Under the pieces are notes generated by a model. That model made no database searches. It had not been told where the DNA came from and saw nothing but the letters and a program-made list of their open reading frames with translations. This document shows, one piece after another, positions 11,401 to 23,155 of a DNA stretch of 64,000 nucleotides. The position numbers and the translations under genes were made by a program. The stretch comes from Lytechinus variegatus (taxonomy: Eukaryota; Echinodermata; Echinoidea; Temnopleuroida; Toxopneustidae), in contig NC_054741.1 in assembly GCF_018143015.1 (NCBI RefSeq), positions 7,442,683-7,506,682 on the forward strand. The letters run 5' to 3'. Numbering within the stretch: the stretch's first letter is position 1; every line of letters begins with the position of its first letter.

Positions 11401-12429
11401 GGGGGGGTATTTTACTATAAAAGGTATACTCTGTTCTCTTTCCTACTATGCCTACACTGGTTTGCCATCAGTGTGTTGATCGATTGTTTGAAGCAAAATG
11501 TCAAATTTTTATGTAATGAACCTCGAGTATGTGTTGATGATAACAGATTAAAAAAAAACATTAACCCAGGTCATGGAGCTGTTCCATTGCCAAAATAACC
11601 GTAAAGATATAGTGAAACAGGAAACAGGAAAATTCATAAGACGGAAACTGCTTTAGCCACCTGTCAGCTATTGAAACCTACAGTAAAAATATGGCTTTGT
11701 CATGTTACCATTACCATGGAAACCTCGATTTGAATTGCTGTTGAGCCTTGATACCACAGTTGTTCTTTACGGTACTATATAGGCGCAGAACTGCCCATCC
11801 CTCGATCCCCTCCATGATTTTTCTCAATATTTTTTGGATGGAGATATGAAAATATAGGGCCTAAATGCTTCGTGTGTGGTAACGCTTTTCGTATTCCTCC
11901 GATTTTTTTTAGAATATTTTATTTGATAAAGGATTAATTTCATCTCAAGTTGAACAATAAAAATTTTAAAAACTAAAGGCGAAATATAATACAACATTAT
12001 GGGAACCTCATGGAAAGCAATTCCCTTGAACAAAAATGTATATCATTTATAAGCGACAAATACAAATTCTGGATAACTGTATATAGGAGTGAGAGCCTTT
12101 CGTTAACCTACAGAGGGATGAAGTAAATCATTTTAGCAAGGAAAACTGTTTTTTGGCGGGGGTCGGGGAGCATCACCTCCATCATAATTGTCTTCACCAT
12201 CATACCATGGTAGAAGGACCATGATCATACCATCGCCACCCTTATCGTTTACTACCCCACTTATCAGTCACCATAGTCAGTGTACCATCATCACCACTAC
12301 AACTATATGCTTATTTACTATGCCTACATATTCATAAATCAAAGGGAATATTTTTTTCGTCACCGCCGCCACCCGCTACCGCCTGCGCCATTCCGATCAA
12401 CGCCACCAACAATCCTTTAGAGATCGTGC
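8483..12429. other. Long intergenic stretch, no gene seen
   Basis: About 3.9 kb of AT-rich DNA with only short, low-complexity open frames. Purine-rich patches lie at 8995-9190 and 11380-11410, and homopolymer T, C and A runs at about 10010-10070. I recognise no protein, RNA gene or complete mobile element. Confidence 0.4.
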
Positions 12430-12560
12430 AGAGTATATGACGGTTCTGATTTTCGCCTTCTGTTTTCAAGGTTGAGGGGTTCGAATCCCAGCCAAAAGTT
12501 AATTGATTTCCATCTGCATGGTATTCCTCGACATCACGCTATAACTGTAGCCTTAGGTAA
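12430..12560 (+). repeat. tRNA-derived SINE fragment
   Basis: An internal Pol III B-box-like motif, GGGGTTCGAATCCC at 12476-12489, is preceded by a tRNA-like head sharing CTTCTG..TTT and the downstream CAGCC with the better SINE copy at 31590. The body beyond the head differs or is truncated, so this is a degraded copy. Confidence 0.45.
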
Positions 12561-12822
12561 GACCTTTTAGAAATGACTGTACGTTAATTGTCATGACAGC
12601 AAAAAACAATTGACGCCTTAAGCATATTTTTAGAGTAGAGATGAGCGCCGATTTAAAAAAAATGTCATTTATTTTTTTTTCGTTTTAAGCTGGATCCCAT
12701 AGTTACAATTAGGGATAATGCCATCTATTGCCACTGTCAACGGCGGCATAAGATTCACATCTGCGGGACTGAACATGAAACTCGTCAACCCCCGGGTTTT
12801 TTTTTTCAAAAAAACACAATAT

Positions 12823-12935
12823 AGGACCCCATTGGAAATAAGCCTTTCGGCTTTCATGGGCTATCCTGTCAAGGTATTCTTAAATTTCATTGTAATCTCC
12901 TTTGACATTCTTGACGAATAAAATCAATCAATCAA
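12823..12935 (+). mobile_element. CR1-like LINE 3' tail (plus strand)
   Basis: A short inverted repeat (AAGCCTTTCGGCTTTC) sits inside a 3'-UTR-like block ending GACGAATAAAATCAATCAAT. CR1-group LINEs end in short tandem repeats such as (ATCA)n rather than poly(A), preceded by a hairpin. Only the last ~110 bp are recognisable. It faces another LINE tail on the opposite strand at 13036. Confidence 0.5.
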
Positions 12936-13035
12936 TAATAAAAACATTCACAAGGTATTCTATTACACTTGCAAGTTCGATTTGAATTCCAAGGACATTC
13001 AGATTGATGGGGGGGGGTCTTTGTTATTAATATTT

Positions 13036-14110
13036 TGATTGATTGATTTACTTATGTATTTCCTTTCAACAAATAATATAATCGGAGTAACAGTAAAAAT
13101 ATATGTTTGAAATAATACATAAAGTCCAAAGACATTTCATAACAAATATTGAAGTTCAATTAAGTGAACGGAGGGACTTACCAAGAAAAGCAGAGCTTGT
13201 TAAAAAGAGAAAAGTACCTAAACTTAGTTCCAATAGTAATTAACATGATTACCATAACCTATATACAGGAGACGGACAGAAAACGAGCATAAAGCGAAAA
13301 AGCGACAGCAAAAAAATGGAAAGTAATTTAGATAATTGATAACTATAATAAAGATAAATTTTTAAGTAAAATTATAAGAGGGGAAAAGGTAGGCAAAGTA
13401 AAGAGGGAGGGAGAAAAGGGCGGTGCAAGTATAACTGAAAATAAAAGGAGGAACATGGCGGGTACACGGGGTACACAGGTCATTATTCACTGTAGTGACA
13501 TCATTTAGAATACAATATATTTGACAAATTTATTGATAGTTAAAGATTAGATTTAAGTATTTGGTTACAGTTATATGTTAGCTTGACTTGCTGGTTTCTT
13601 TTTTAGGAGAATATTAATGTCTGGTGATTCTTTAAAGTCTCATTGGGCAGTGAATTCTAATATACTGGTCCAAAAAAAGAAGAAATAGTTTTTATGTTAA
13701 TATTGGGTTGGGGGTAGGTGATAACAATTACATTGTCTCGTTTGGTAATCATGAATGAAGGAGTTTTTACAGATCGTGTTTGAACAGATTGTGGATAGAT
13801 CATAGTTAGTTTATACATAAATTGGGCGAGTTAGAAAACCTATAAATCATTCACTTTAAGAAATATCAATTTGGAAAAAAAGGGACATCTGTGTGTGAGC
13901 TTGAAAAATTGAGGGCCTTCTTCTGCAACAACAGTATCCTTTGTAACTGTGTTTGGATTGCACAACCCCATGCCAAAATGCCATGTATGGTGATATTAAT
14001 GTATGATATAACGTAAGTATAGAGTGAGATGGAACAAAATATTTGAGTTTGTTTATAATTCCGATGTTTCTTAAAATTGTTTTGCATACATTATCAATGT
14101 GTGGTTTTCA
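13036..14110 (-). mobile_element. CR1-like LINE 3' end with decayed ORF2 C-terminus
   Basis: On the minus strand, 14087-13866 encodes a segment typical of the post-reverse-transcriptase region of CR1-type ORF2 (YINITIHGILAWGCAIQTQL, then RILLLQKKALNF). Past a stop it continues as KLIFLKVND.. and, after further breaks, NSLPNETLKNHQT near 13640-13610. A 3' UTR of about 550 bp follows and ends in a TTGATTGATTGATT tract (plus strand) at about 13036-13049, which is an (ATCA)n-type tail. Several stops and shifts make it non-functional. The exact 5' truncation point is uncertain. Confidence 0.65.
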
Positions 14111-14239
14111 TAATTGTTTATTGTCGATAATAACACCCAAGAATCTTATTTTGGAAGGATATAATCACCAAAACAAGCAACGAAACATGAGCACCCGAAT
14201 AGTATTTACATCATCAACACCAAAATGAACTTGAGTTTG

Positions 14240-14723
14240 CCACTCGCAAAAAAAAAAGAAACTGCTGGCAATCCCGGTTGGCGATTGGATGGGACGCCAG
14301 ACGACACAGACAAATGGGGTAAAAGGGGGGGAGGGGTCATTTCCATCCCATGGTATCCCTGCTGCACGCACACATTTTGAGTCGTGTGGTCCGTTCGTTC
14401 AAAAGCACAGGTCATCCGACCACAAGCACGTTCCCAGAGACGAAGGCTAATCACTACGTTCCCGACTCAGCTCAGGGAGAGGTCATCAGCAGCGGGGGCC
14501 TAAATGTTTCTCGTGCTCGCTCCTCAAATACAGTGTAAAGATATGATGCTGTAGCTCATGCGATATATAGCATGGTAACATTCCACCTCTAGTTCTGTCA
14601 AAACGGATAGCACGGTGAACATGGTGAAGAAGAAGAGCGAGAGACAATTTTGAGATATATCTTCTCGTTAACATTTCTTAGAGCACAAGCTGTGGAGAAA
14701 CTTTCATCAAGTTTCGATGAATG
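14240..14723 (+). promoter_or_regulatory. Possible promoter and first exon
   Basis: This stretch is more GC- and CpG-rich than its surroundings (about 14270-14520). It has a TATA-like box, GATATATAG at 14562-14570, and then a consensus splice donor ATG|GTAAGT with the exon edge at 14723. A short open stretch begins GTGAACATGGTG near 14618 but ends after about ten codons, and another ATG lies eight bases before the donor. If real, this is a mostly non-coding first exon whose downstream exon I could not identify. Evidence is composition and signals only. Confidence 0.25.
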
Positions 14724-14729
14724 GTAAGT

Positions 14730-17018
14730 CGACTTTCTTTCATCTTGTGTTTCTTCTTGTTGATGTGATTTACTGTTTGGGATGTAACGAGAAAAGTTTA
14801 TGGAAGGCCATCCATCATGTCTACCGTCACGTCTACGCGATTTGTCGTGAAGACTATAAAGTTCGGAGAATGGATACGGATGAATGAGGAAGCCGTCTTT
14901 CGTTAATCATAGTCCACAACAACAACAACAACAAAGAGAACATAAACAAAACAAGAGCCTTGTTGCATACTATTGCCATATTTTCATTATGAGTGCCGCA
15001 TGAGCCCTCATTATTTAGCATTGTACAATTAAATGACCATTTTAAATCATATCGTAATTATTATCCATGATGATCTGAAAATATATCCCTGGTTGACGCC
15101 CAAAATAATAGTCAATCGAAGTTTTTAAAAAAAGTTTTTTCCGACGTGATCTTAAAGGAACAACAGTAAAACAACAGGAGGGGATTCTTTGGTAATTAAA
15201 ATACCATATTTAACATGGTAGAGTTACTACTTTTATATAGGGTGTGATTTCGAGAGCTTTACGGTTACCCATGGCGAAGAACCCCCATACCCCAATTTCA
15301 TCACTTCATTGATCATGTTAGTAGGTGACAGAAACATGTTCGTATTGGCATGTCTTTTGTTTCATTATCATAACGCTCACCCTACACCCAGTCTTGGTCC
15401 TCAAACTGTGTTATTCATGGTCTGTATGTGTGCCCGTGAGTTGTCAATGAGCTATTTCCTGCCCTGTTCTGTACTTTCATGAAATTTATATCGATTGTAA
15501 TTCAAGTTTCCTCGTTTTTGTTTCATATGCCACAAAGTACAATTCCATGCGTATAAACTATTATACAGATAACAAGAGATATATTCATATTTTACCATGT
15601 AGGTCCATGATTCTACTGAATGCTTTTTGGTAAAAGTTGAGGCGGTATTGCTATTAGAAAATGACTAGAGATTGACTAGAACATTATTGACGGGTCATGC
15701 ACATTGTATATGTCAAGTTGCAGTTGTCAATAAAGTCAGTTGATTTGATTGAAGTAGTCTACATTAAAAAGTGCCATCACTCTCCTCATTTTCAAGGCGA
15801 AACCCGAGGTTTTTGCCTACTCTAAAGTCAACTCATTAATCCTTATTTTTCTCTAGTTGTACCAGTCCTAAGGAAAAAACTAAAAACACAAAACAAGCAC
15901 TGAGTAATATTCATCTCATGTAGCATCAAGATACGTGTGTATGTGTGTGTGGGGAGGAGGATGGGCGTCTTTATGGCTTCGCCAACAACATACCTGTGCA
16001 GGGGGGGGGGGGCTTGGTGCATGGGCATCTTTCCGGCTCCGGTAATTTCGAAATTAATACAACACAAAACGAAATCTCAATTTATATTATCCTAATTACT
16101 AACGAAATAAAAAAAAACCCTCAGAAATCATGTAAAATTAAACACTCAAATTAAGATTGTCTTATTTTTTAGGCAGGGAGTTGTTTTAATATATTATGTA
16201 GTGGTAGTATTGTTAAGTAGACTTAACCGATAGCATAAGCCCAAGGCTTACAAACTCTGCAACTCAAACTAGATGGATTTATGTGTGTAAATTGTATCCG
16301 ACCTTTCTCCATTGTGTTTCTTTTATGATAAATATGTTCGTTGAGAATGGACGGTTTTTACTTGGCAATGACACCCGTAAAGAAAATAGAAATACAACGA
16401 GGTGTTAGCTTTCATGCCTGGCTTTCATGTTTCCATTCTGAGCGCAGAGCGGAGTTCCTTTTTTGTCCCACTGAACTTGGTATGAATGGAGGTGTAGTAT
16501 GAAACTGTTTCTTTCTAACCAATATGTCTCGGGCAGGGAAACATAACGGTGGCCATGGTCGTAAACGTCGCCCCGCCCCTATTTTGAAAACCCCCTTTAT
16601 TGCAAATTACTAATAAAAGCTCCACCGCCGAAAGTATGCACCTCGGATATGCACCACAATAATCCTCCAAATCCAATTTTGATTTGTCATTAGCCTATAT
16701 GCCCTATGGTTTCATTAACCTTTACTTTATTGCATCCTGTAAGAAAGGTGCAGGGCCATGGTCACCAAATAAATAATCATGAAACATATGGTTCATACAG
16801 CATACTTAATTAAAGACAATAATTTTGAAGGCCTTGTGTTTCTGCACCTTATAGGGTCAACTCTCCACCCTTCATCCGTTTTCCTTTTTTATAACCCTTT
16901 AGTCCTTCACCCCTTTGTCATGTTTGTACCCCATATTCTCTACCTCCTTTTTCTCTTTCTCTCTCACTCTTTGTCATAATCATTCTCTCTTTATCTTCCT
17001 TGGTCTCACGGCCCCCAC
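14730..17018. other. Intergenic or intronic, no gene seen
   Basis: Anonymous AT-rich DNA with a (CAA)n stretch at about 14919-14935, a TG-rich patch at 15936-15950 and a G12 run at about 15999-16010. No coding sequence is recognised. Confidence 0.4.
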
Positions 17019-17051
17019 TGACCCCCCCCCAAAAAAAAGGGGGGGGGGTCA
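17019..17051. repeat. Perfect homopolymer hairpin TGA-C9-A8-G10-TCA
   Basis: C9 at 17022-17030, A8 at 17031-17038 and G10 at 17039-17048 are flanked by TGA and TCA, giving a palindrome with a 12-13 bp stem and an A8 loop. See the findings. Confidence 0.9.
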
Positions 17052-17610
17052 AGAAGTATTTAAATCTGAATGAAGAGATATTTCCCCTTGTCATTCGTCA
17101 TTCTATTCTGAAAAAAAAATGAAGTAGCAATGGTGTAACAATCCGATACGGGCACCAAACAAAGGAACTCCCCTCTCTTATTCCTCTTTCAAACAATAAA
17201 CCTCAAGCCTTAATGCTAATATACATGTATGTACTATACTATTATAACGCTATCTGACGCTAATATACGAAGCTGTATATACCCTGCTGTACGAGCTGTA
17301 AAAATAAACTTGACATCTTGCCATCATCAAGCCCGGGAAGGAAGTCTGAATATACTGCGGCTTCCTTCGAAGCACGTCTTGTTCATAAACCCATATGGAC
17401 AGGTCCAAGATGTTTAGAGGTCACCTGCTCATAAAGAACAGTGAAGAGTAAACATAGACTATTATTAAAATGTGTAATTATGATGTTTTAAATATGTGGT
17501 GGAACTTTAAGTTGGCTAAAACAATGTGTTCTCTTTAGAGCACAAGGAGTAGTATTCATGGTCAACGTAATTATATAATTATGATACACCTGCAGAACTA
17601 AAAGGATATA

Positions 17611-17773
17611 CCTGGGGAGCATTTCATCAATATTTTTGTCTGACAAGTTGTCAGATCTGATAACTTTATTTGGTTTTGATTGGCTGAGAACCACTGTTAT
17701 TATGGTAACTGGCGGATAAAACATGACTTTCCGGAAAAATGTCCAACGAGTCCTTTTATGAAACGTTCCCCTG
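17611..17773 (-). mobile_element. MITE, GGGGAGCGTTTCATGAA family, copy 1
   Basis: An inverted-repeat element of about 160 bp. Terminal CCTGGGGAGCATTTCATCAA matches the reverse complement of the other end (TTTTATGAAACGTTCCCCTG). The interior contains TCTGACAAGTTGTCAGA and a TTGATTGGCTGAGA core shared with the copies at 21152 and 35673. Its orientation is opposite to those two. There is no coding capacity; the autonomous partner is unknown. Confidence 0.75.
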
Positions 17774-20379
17774 ATCTAAGGGAAATTATTAGTTAAGTGA
17801 GAATGAGATTCCTCTGATGGTGATCTGGCAATTCAATAGAAGAACGATTTTATTGTACCCAAACAATGTTGTACATGGGGGAGGGGGGCTGGGGGCCATG
17901 GACCTGCAATTTGTTTTACGACCGATACGCCATATCTGCATGCCCCCCACCAAATTTTTGGCTTATATACGTCACTGCATGTACCCAAAGATGGACCTGG
18001 TAGATCCGAGGTGTAACATGCGACTTTTGTATAAACAACAACAATAACGTCATTTCTACTTATTGGTACTGCGATCACCAATTAGACATATTCACCTATT
18101 GACCCCCATCTCTTGTATTTTTTTAAATTTAAAAAGTGGGGATGTCTTTAGAAGCCATGATAAATTTATATACCGTTAAGATGATTGTAAAATGCAGGAC
18201 TAGACCATGCAAATCGCAATGCAAATCGCCATTAATCGCCATTGAAAGCAGATGGTTGGATTGGTCACCTGCGACTTAAAAAAAAATCGTGCTATTTTAA
18301 TGTGAGTCTACTCTCCGACTTCAACTCTTCAACCACCGATCTCTTGTTTTTTTCTGCATTATTCTCCCCGGCACCTCATTCTCAAGAAACCTTTCAATGA
18401 CATGCACCCAGACACCAATTGATTGTGTTTAGATGTTTAAAACCTAAACGAGGATTGTTGTTTTACCAAACTCTTGAAGAATGGGAACAATTGTCCATTC
18501 AAACAACAAGACACTTGAAACTGTCGAGGGGAAGAAATTACTACGTTGCTAAAGGAGTATATATATATCCTCATAAAAGACTACTTTCAAAATAATGTGC
18601 ATTGGTCATAGTGGTTTTATTTAATTGAAGAAGCTCTGTTACTGGAGCATTCATGAAGCTGAGTAACTTGTCTGAATGAGTTCAAATTCTACATGTATAC
18701 ATGACTGTGTTTTTACTGTCTTGTCCTTCAACACAAAGAGTATTTTGAAAATAAAAAGATATATAAATTTCATAATAATGTCAATAATGTATATTCAGAT
18801 TTCATGAGACAGTGAGCAAGTCGCTTTTTAGACAGTCGATTCTCTTTTCTTAATTTTTGATTGGTATTTTGTTTTGCTTTGCCTGCTGGTATTCACTTCA
18901 ATTCAATAATGGTGTAAACAAAACTTACATGCATTATGATGACAGTCAGAGCCAGGTGGTTGACAATCGGCATACTTATATGGCATTTCTGAATCATGTT
19001 AGTTTCATTCCATTGTGTCAGTGAAATATCAAAGAAAAATGGAGTAATATATATTTACAATAAAATTCGACTGCTATACGCAGCAGCAGCAGCAGCTTGT
19101 GAAGGCTATTACACTGGTTTGTTTCCCTTAAATTTCCCTATAGGCCTATGCAAGTTCGACTTTAAACTGGACAAAAGTAAATTTAAAAACAGGATCGAAT
19201 TTGATATCAAGGACGCATTAAGGATTAGGATTTACTAAATGAAGAATCTTTGTAGTAGGTCCATGGTTTAGCTGACACTTTTTTTTATTCAGGCTTTAAA
19301 AGCAACATTAATATCCAGTCATATCCGATTTGCCCTATTTTGACTCGGGGAGACCTCGCTAAGGTTTGTCGTGCCAATTTCCGCCCACCATCCTGTTATC
19401 ACGGGCAACCACCATACATTTTTGTGATATTCAAAATCAGGTCATAATTATGTCCACTGAGTAAATATACCTATATTTCCTAATATGAACAATTTAAAAG
19501 GACGTCGTATAGTTCATTTATACAATTATAGCCTACATGTTGATTAGTCCTTATTTGAATTCTATACATTTTTAATGGGATTCCCGGAGTGAACCCCTGC
19601 ACTTTTTTTTTCTTTTTTTTTTATAGATTCGTGTATAGTTTTTTCTTGCTATGATTCGTTTGCCTAATCATTTACATGAACGGCCACTATTTTCACCTGA
19701 CCCTACCCTAGCTCCGCCCTTCCAAATAATGCATTCTTATGTCGCGGGGGTGAGGATATGAAGTGAATCGAAATTTGAAACTATCAAACCACCACGCACG
19801 ACTCGATGCCGACGTATATTCTCTTGACAATTCAAAAAAAATATAACCAAATTGGAATATATATGCCCACGCATGTAATCTGCATGAGTCATACTCCTAT
19901 ATTTGCTCCTTTATTCTGAGGTAGTGGTTTTGTAGAGCGATACACACAACCCCATCTCATAGGCTGTTCGAGTCAAGTACACCAAGAAGTCGAGGTTCTT
20001 TATGCCTACATGTTCTATACCTGTCGCCTAACAAACAAGCAAACAGATTAATCATGTACCTTTAATGCTTTATCAGGCTTTTTGATTGAGAAAGAAGATT
20101 GCGTTCTTGTATAGTTTGGTACAATCTGATTAATTAGAGATTAAACGCAAATTGGCGGCTGTACTGATTACAGTAGAAGCTGGGTAATTTCTAAATAGTT
20201 ATATGCCAGATAGGCAGCTGCTACATCAGAATGATATTTATTTCAAAAGATTGATACAAAAGTAAAGTTCACCCCGAAATTAAGTTTGAATAGAAAAGTA
20301 ACCAATAAGGCAAACCAATAAGAAAGCTATGTTACTGTTTTATTCAGGATGTTGCAGTGGAGTCTGCATGGGGGCGCTT
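17774..20379. other. Intergenic or intronic, no gene seen
   Basis: AT-rich anonymous sequence. It contains a short CAG tract (GCAGCAGCAGCAGCAGC at about 19080-19096) inside an 80-codon open frame that I do not recognise and do not consider a gene. Confidence 0.4.
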
Positions 20380-20610
20380 AAACTGATCAAGAAGAAAAAA
20401 AGAAGAGGAAAAAAAAGGAAGGAGCGAAGTGTGAAATATTGTATTTTTTAAAATATTATGTTAAAATCTATTGGATATTTGTAATGAAAATGTCGAAATT
20501 TTTGCTCACTCGCTTCGCTCGCTCGCAACCTTTCGATATATATTTTGCAAGCGACACGCCACCTCTTGCCCCCTCAAAATTGTTGGCTCATTACGCCACT
20601 GGGATGTCGG
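20380..20610. repeat. Second copy of the CTCACTCGCTTCGCTCGC repeat
   Basis: It shares the AAAATATTATGTTAAAATCTA block and the TTGCTCACTCGCTTCGCTCG core (inverted) with 6236-6592, and ends with a TTACGCCACTGG motif like the end of that element. It is a dispersed non-coding repeat. Confidence 0.5.
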
Positions 20611-21151
20611 AGCCGATGATGTCATGTTCCACATTTCATACTTTTCCTGCAGTACATGTATATGTATTTTGTTTCATGAAATTTTTAATCAAGTCATGCA
20701 TGGTATCATCCAGTTTTTGTCGAGTCGAATTGGGTAGATCGTTACTACACTGTGATGAGCATCCCTGAGACCTGAGTTTAGTAGTGTGGGTGATGATTAT
20801 GGCCATGGTATGCGGTGACAGTCATATTTTTTGTCCATACATACATTCTTTCTGCACGCACATCTATACTGCATCTTTCTAACTCTGAGAATTCACGAAG
20901 ATGAAGAACGGATTGAGAAGTATAAAGTCACACTTCATAATTGCTATGCCAATAATGAAATATTACAATGACACCGAAGTTCGATAATAATAAATAATAG
21001 TTACATTTATATAATGCTTCAAAAATAACACACTTGAAGCATATTGAAATTCGCATTACATTAATATTTTATTTTGTGACAAAAAAAAAATACATGTGTT
21101 TCGGTGATGATGTCACACACTGTCTTAAGTTTTTCAAAATTACCAGTAGGT
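20611..21151. other. Intergenic or intronic, no gene seen
   Basis: No recognisable gene or repeat; a run of nine A lies near 21081. Confidence 0.35.
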
Positions 21152-21313
21152 CTGGGGGGCGTTTCATGAAAGGACTTGTCGGACGTTTTATCCGACAAGT
21201 CCCATTTTATCCGACAGTTACCATAGGAACAGTGCCTCTCAGCCAATCAAAATCATGGAAAGATGTCAGTGCTGACAACTTGTCGGATGAAAATATTGAT
21301 GAAACGCTCCCCT
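21152..21313 (+). mobile_element. MITE, GGGGAGCGTTTCATGAA family, copy 2
   Basis: Terminal CTGGGGGGCGTTTCATGAA and its inverted partner at TTGATGAAACGCTCCCCTG enclose nested palindromic blocks (GGACTTGTCGGACG..ATCCGACAAGTCC) and the CAGCCAATCAAAATCA core. It is close in sequence and length to the copy at 35673. Confidence 0.8.
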
Positions 21314-21329
21314 GATGTGAGTTCTACTC

Positions 21330-22152
21330 CAATCCACCCTAACAAAAAGTTTATTCGAATAAAAGGAGAAAAAATCCAACAAGCATAACACTGAAAGGTT
21401 TATCAAATTCTGATTTAGTTTAGTTAGTTTAGTTTACTCCAACGATGTTATTTAGCCGAAATAAATTTTAAAAGAGGCACCACGAACCATTAAAATAATG
21501 AAATTTATGCATTTTATAGGGACAGCTGCTAGCTGCTTGTATAAAACTGTAAATTCCTCAAATGTTTACCAATATTTTTCTTATTATTTTTCTGCTATTT
21601 CTACAACAAACTTTTCGCCAGGGTGAACTTCCCTTTAACTCTTTAACATTTCGTAAATGAATGATAACCGTGTTCAGGACGGGCCCTGGGGAGAGAGGGA
21701 GGGGGTGGCTGCCGAATTGTTAATGAAAATAAACTTACATCTACTGGTCTTCAGTAGATTTATACACAAAGAACAATGTGCACGTATATTCTCGTCTGTA
21801 ATTAAAGGTTGAGTTTATTTTGTCGAAACAAAGAGAATCATTCACACGACTGATTATCGGTTAATCATTCGAAACAAATCCATCGTAAATCGCCATTACA
21901 AACAATTTAAAACGCTTGAGTAAATAGTCATTAAAAAGAATGCAATAAACAAAGACTTGCCTAATAAACATGATAAAGGTCAAAAGTTTGTTTGAAGTTT
22001 GACAAATCTTACGAGATAAAAAGCTTACATCTTTAATCCCTACTTTGAATATGAATTTGAATTTTGATGAAATTGTCAGTGTTGCGCTTGTTGGATTTTG
22101 GATTTTTCTCTTTTGATTCAAATTAACTTTTGTAGGGGTGGACTTGTTCATA
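21330..22152. repeat. Broken copy of the 'AGGACAAGTCCACC' TTAA element
   Basis: The left end (about 21331-21420, with CCACCCTAACAAAAAG and CAACAAGCATAACACTGAAA) and right end (about 22056-22152, with TTGATGAAATTGTCAGTG and GGGGTGGACTTGTTC) match the termini of the intact copies at 24428 and 27010. The interior is replaced by other sequence, including at about 21600-21640 a terminus like that of the element at 56711 (CAGGGTGAACTTCCCTTTAA). It is a mosaic of decayed elements. Confidence 0.5.
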
Positions 22153-22854
22153 ATCTAAATTGACTTTCACGATAAGATTGGCTCTTGCTTTAAACTCACA
22201 CGCACACACATAAAGATTTAAATGTATTCTCCAGTATTGACAAATTTTACAATGGGCATTGGGGGGGGGGGGACAAAATGACGTAGAGAGCCTATCGGCC
22301 TAATACAGGGTTCAATAGTACGAACCGCAACTCCCTCTCGCCCTAATGTTTTAGAATGTTGGAACCACTGCCTAGAATTAATGGAAAGGGGTACTTCTGT
22401 ATACGGTATGGTTATAATCTGGTAGTTAGGTTAATTGATACTCACCTTTACTCGTAATGACTCTGCGTGTTACCAAATTTAATGACCTCGTTAGAATTAA
22501 ATGTCGGTTAATTAGTGAGTTGTGACAGACTTTCCCTCTCTACTGTGGCTTTTATGTCACATAGCGCTCAAATAGACATGTCCTTCATGACGATCATTTT
22601 ATAATGCACATTCATATATTTTTTTAATCAGAATTCAGTAATTTAGCATAATTCTGCGCACTTCGGCTTGCAATGTTTACTCATGTAATCACGTCACAGC
22701 GCGCTATCACGTTTTGGGTACTTTCGTAAAAACGCATCCTCTAATCTACGAAGATTATAGGTCTAAACATTAGTTATTTTGCATACCGGTAAATCACGAA
22801 AAGTCGCAATCTTGCAAATAAAATATAGTCCTTAAAATCTTCCTGTTCGGGGGT
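22153..22854. other. Intergenic or intronic, no gene seen
   Basis: Anonymous sequence with a long G run near 22261-22272. Confidence 0.35.
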
Positions 22855-23155
22855 CAATTTTTATAAAAATTTCAGCTCGCGCTTCGCGCTCGCATTTTTT
22901 AGCGAGACAGGTACGTATTCATATTACAAAAGAATGATTATGATGTCCTTTTTCAGGTCTGGATAGCGCTTCGTGCTCGCATTATTTGACCAGTGAGATA
23001 CACATCAGTTTAATGGCACTGTCCTTAAAATGTTTCTATTAGGTCAGTATACCTGGCAACTGGCCAGGCGCGCTTCGCGCGCTCACTAAGTGACTCAAAA
23101 TTATTGCTGGTGCCCCCCCCCCAATGCCGTGACCCACGGTACGCCACTGCTTAAC
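22855..23155. repeat. Repeat with GCTCGCGCTTCGCGCTCGC-like palindromic motifs
   Basis: Three spaced copies of a CpG-rich near-palindrome occur (CTCGCGCTTCGCGCTCGC near 22876, AGCGCTTCGTGCTCGC near 22967, GCGCGCTTCGCGCGC near 23067). They end with a C9 run and GGTACGCCACTG. The motif resembles the cores of the repeats at 6236 and 20380. Confidence 0.5.
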
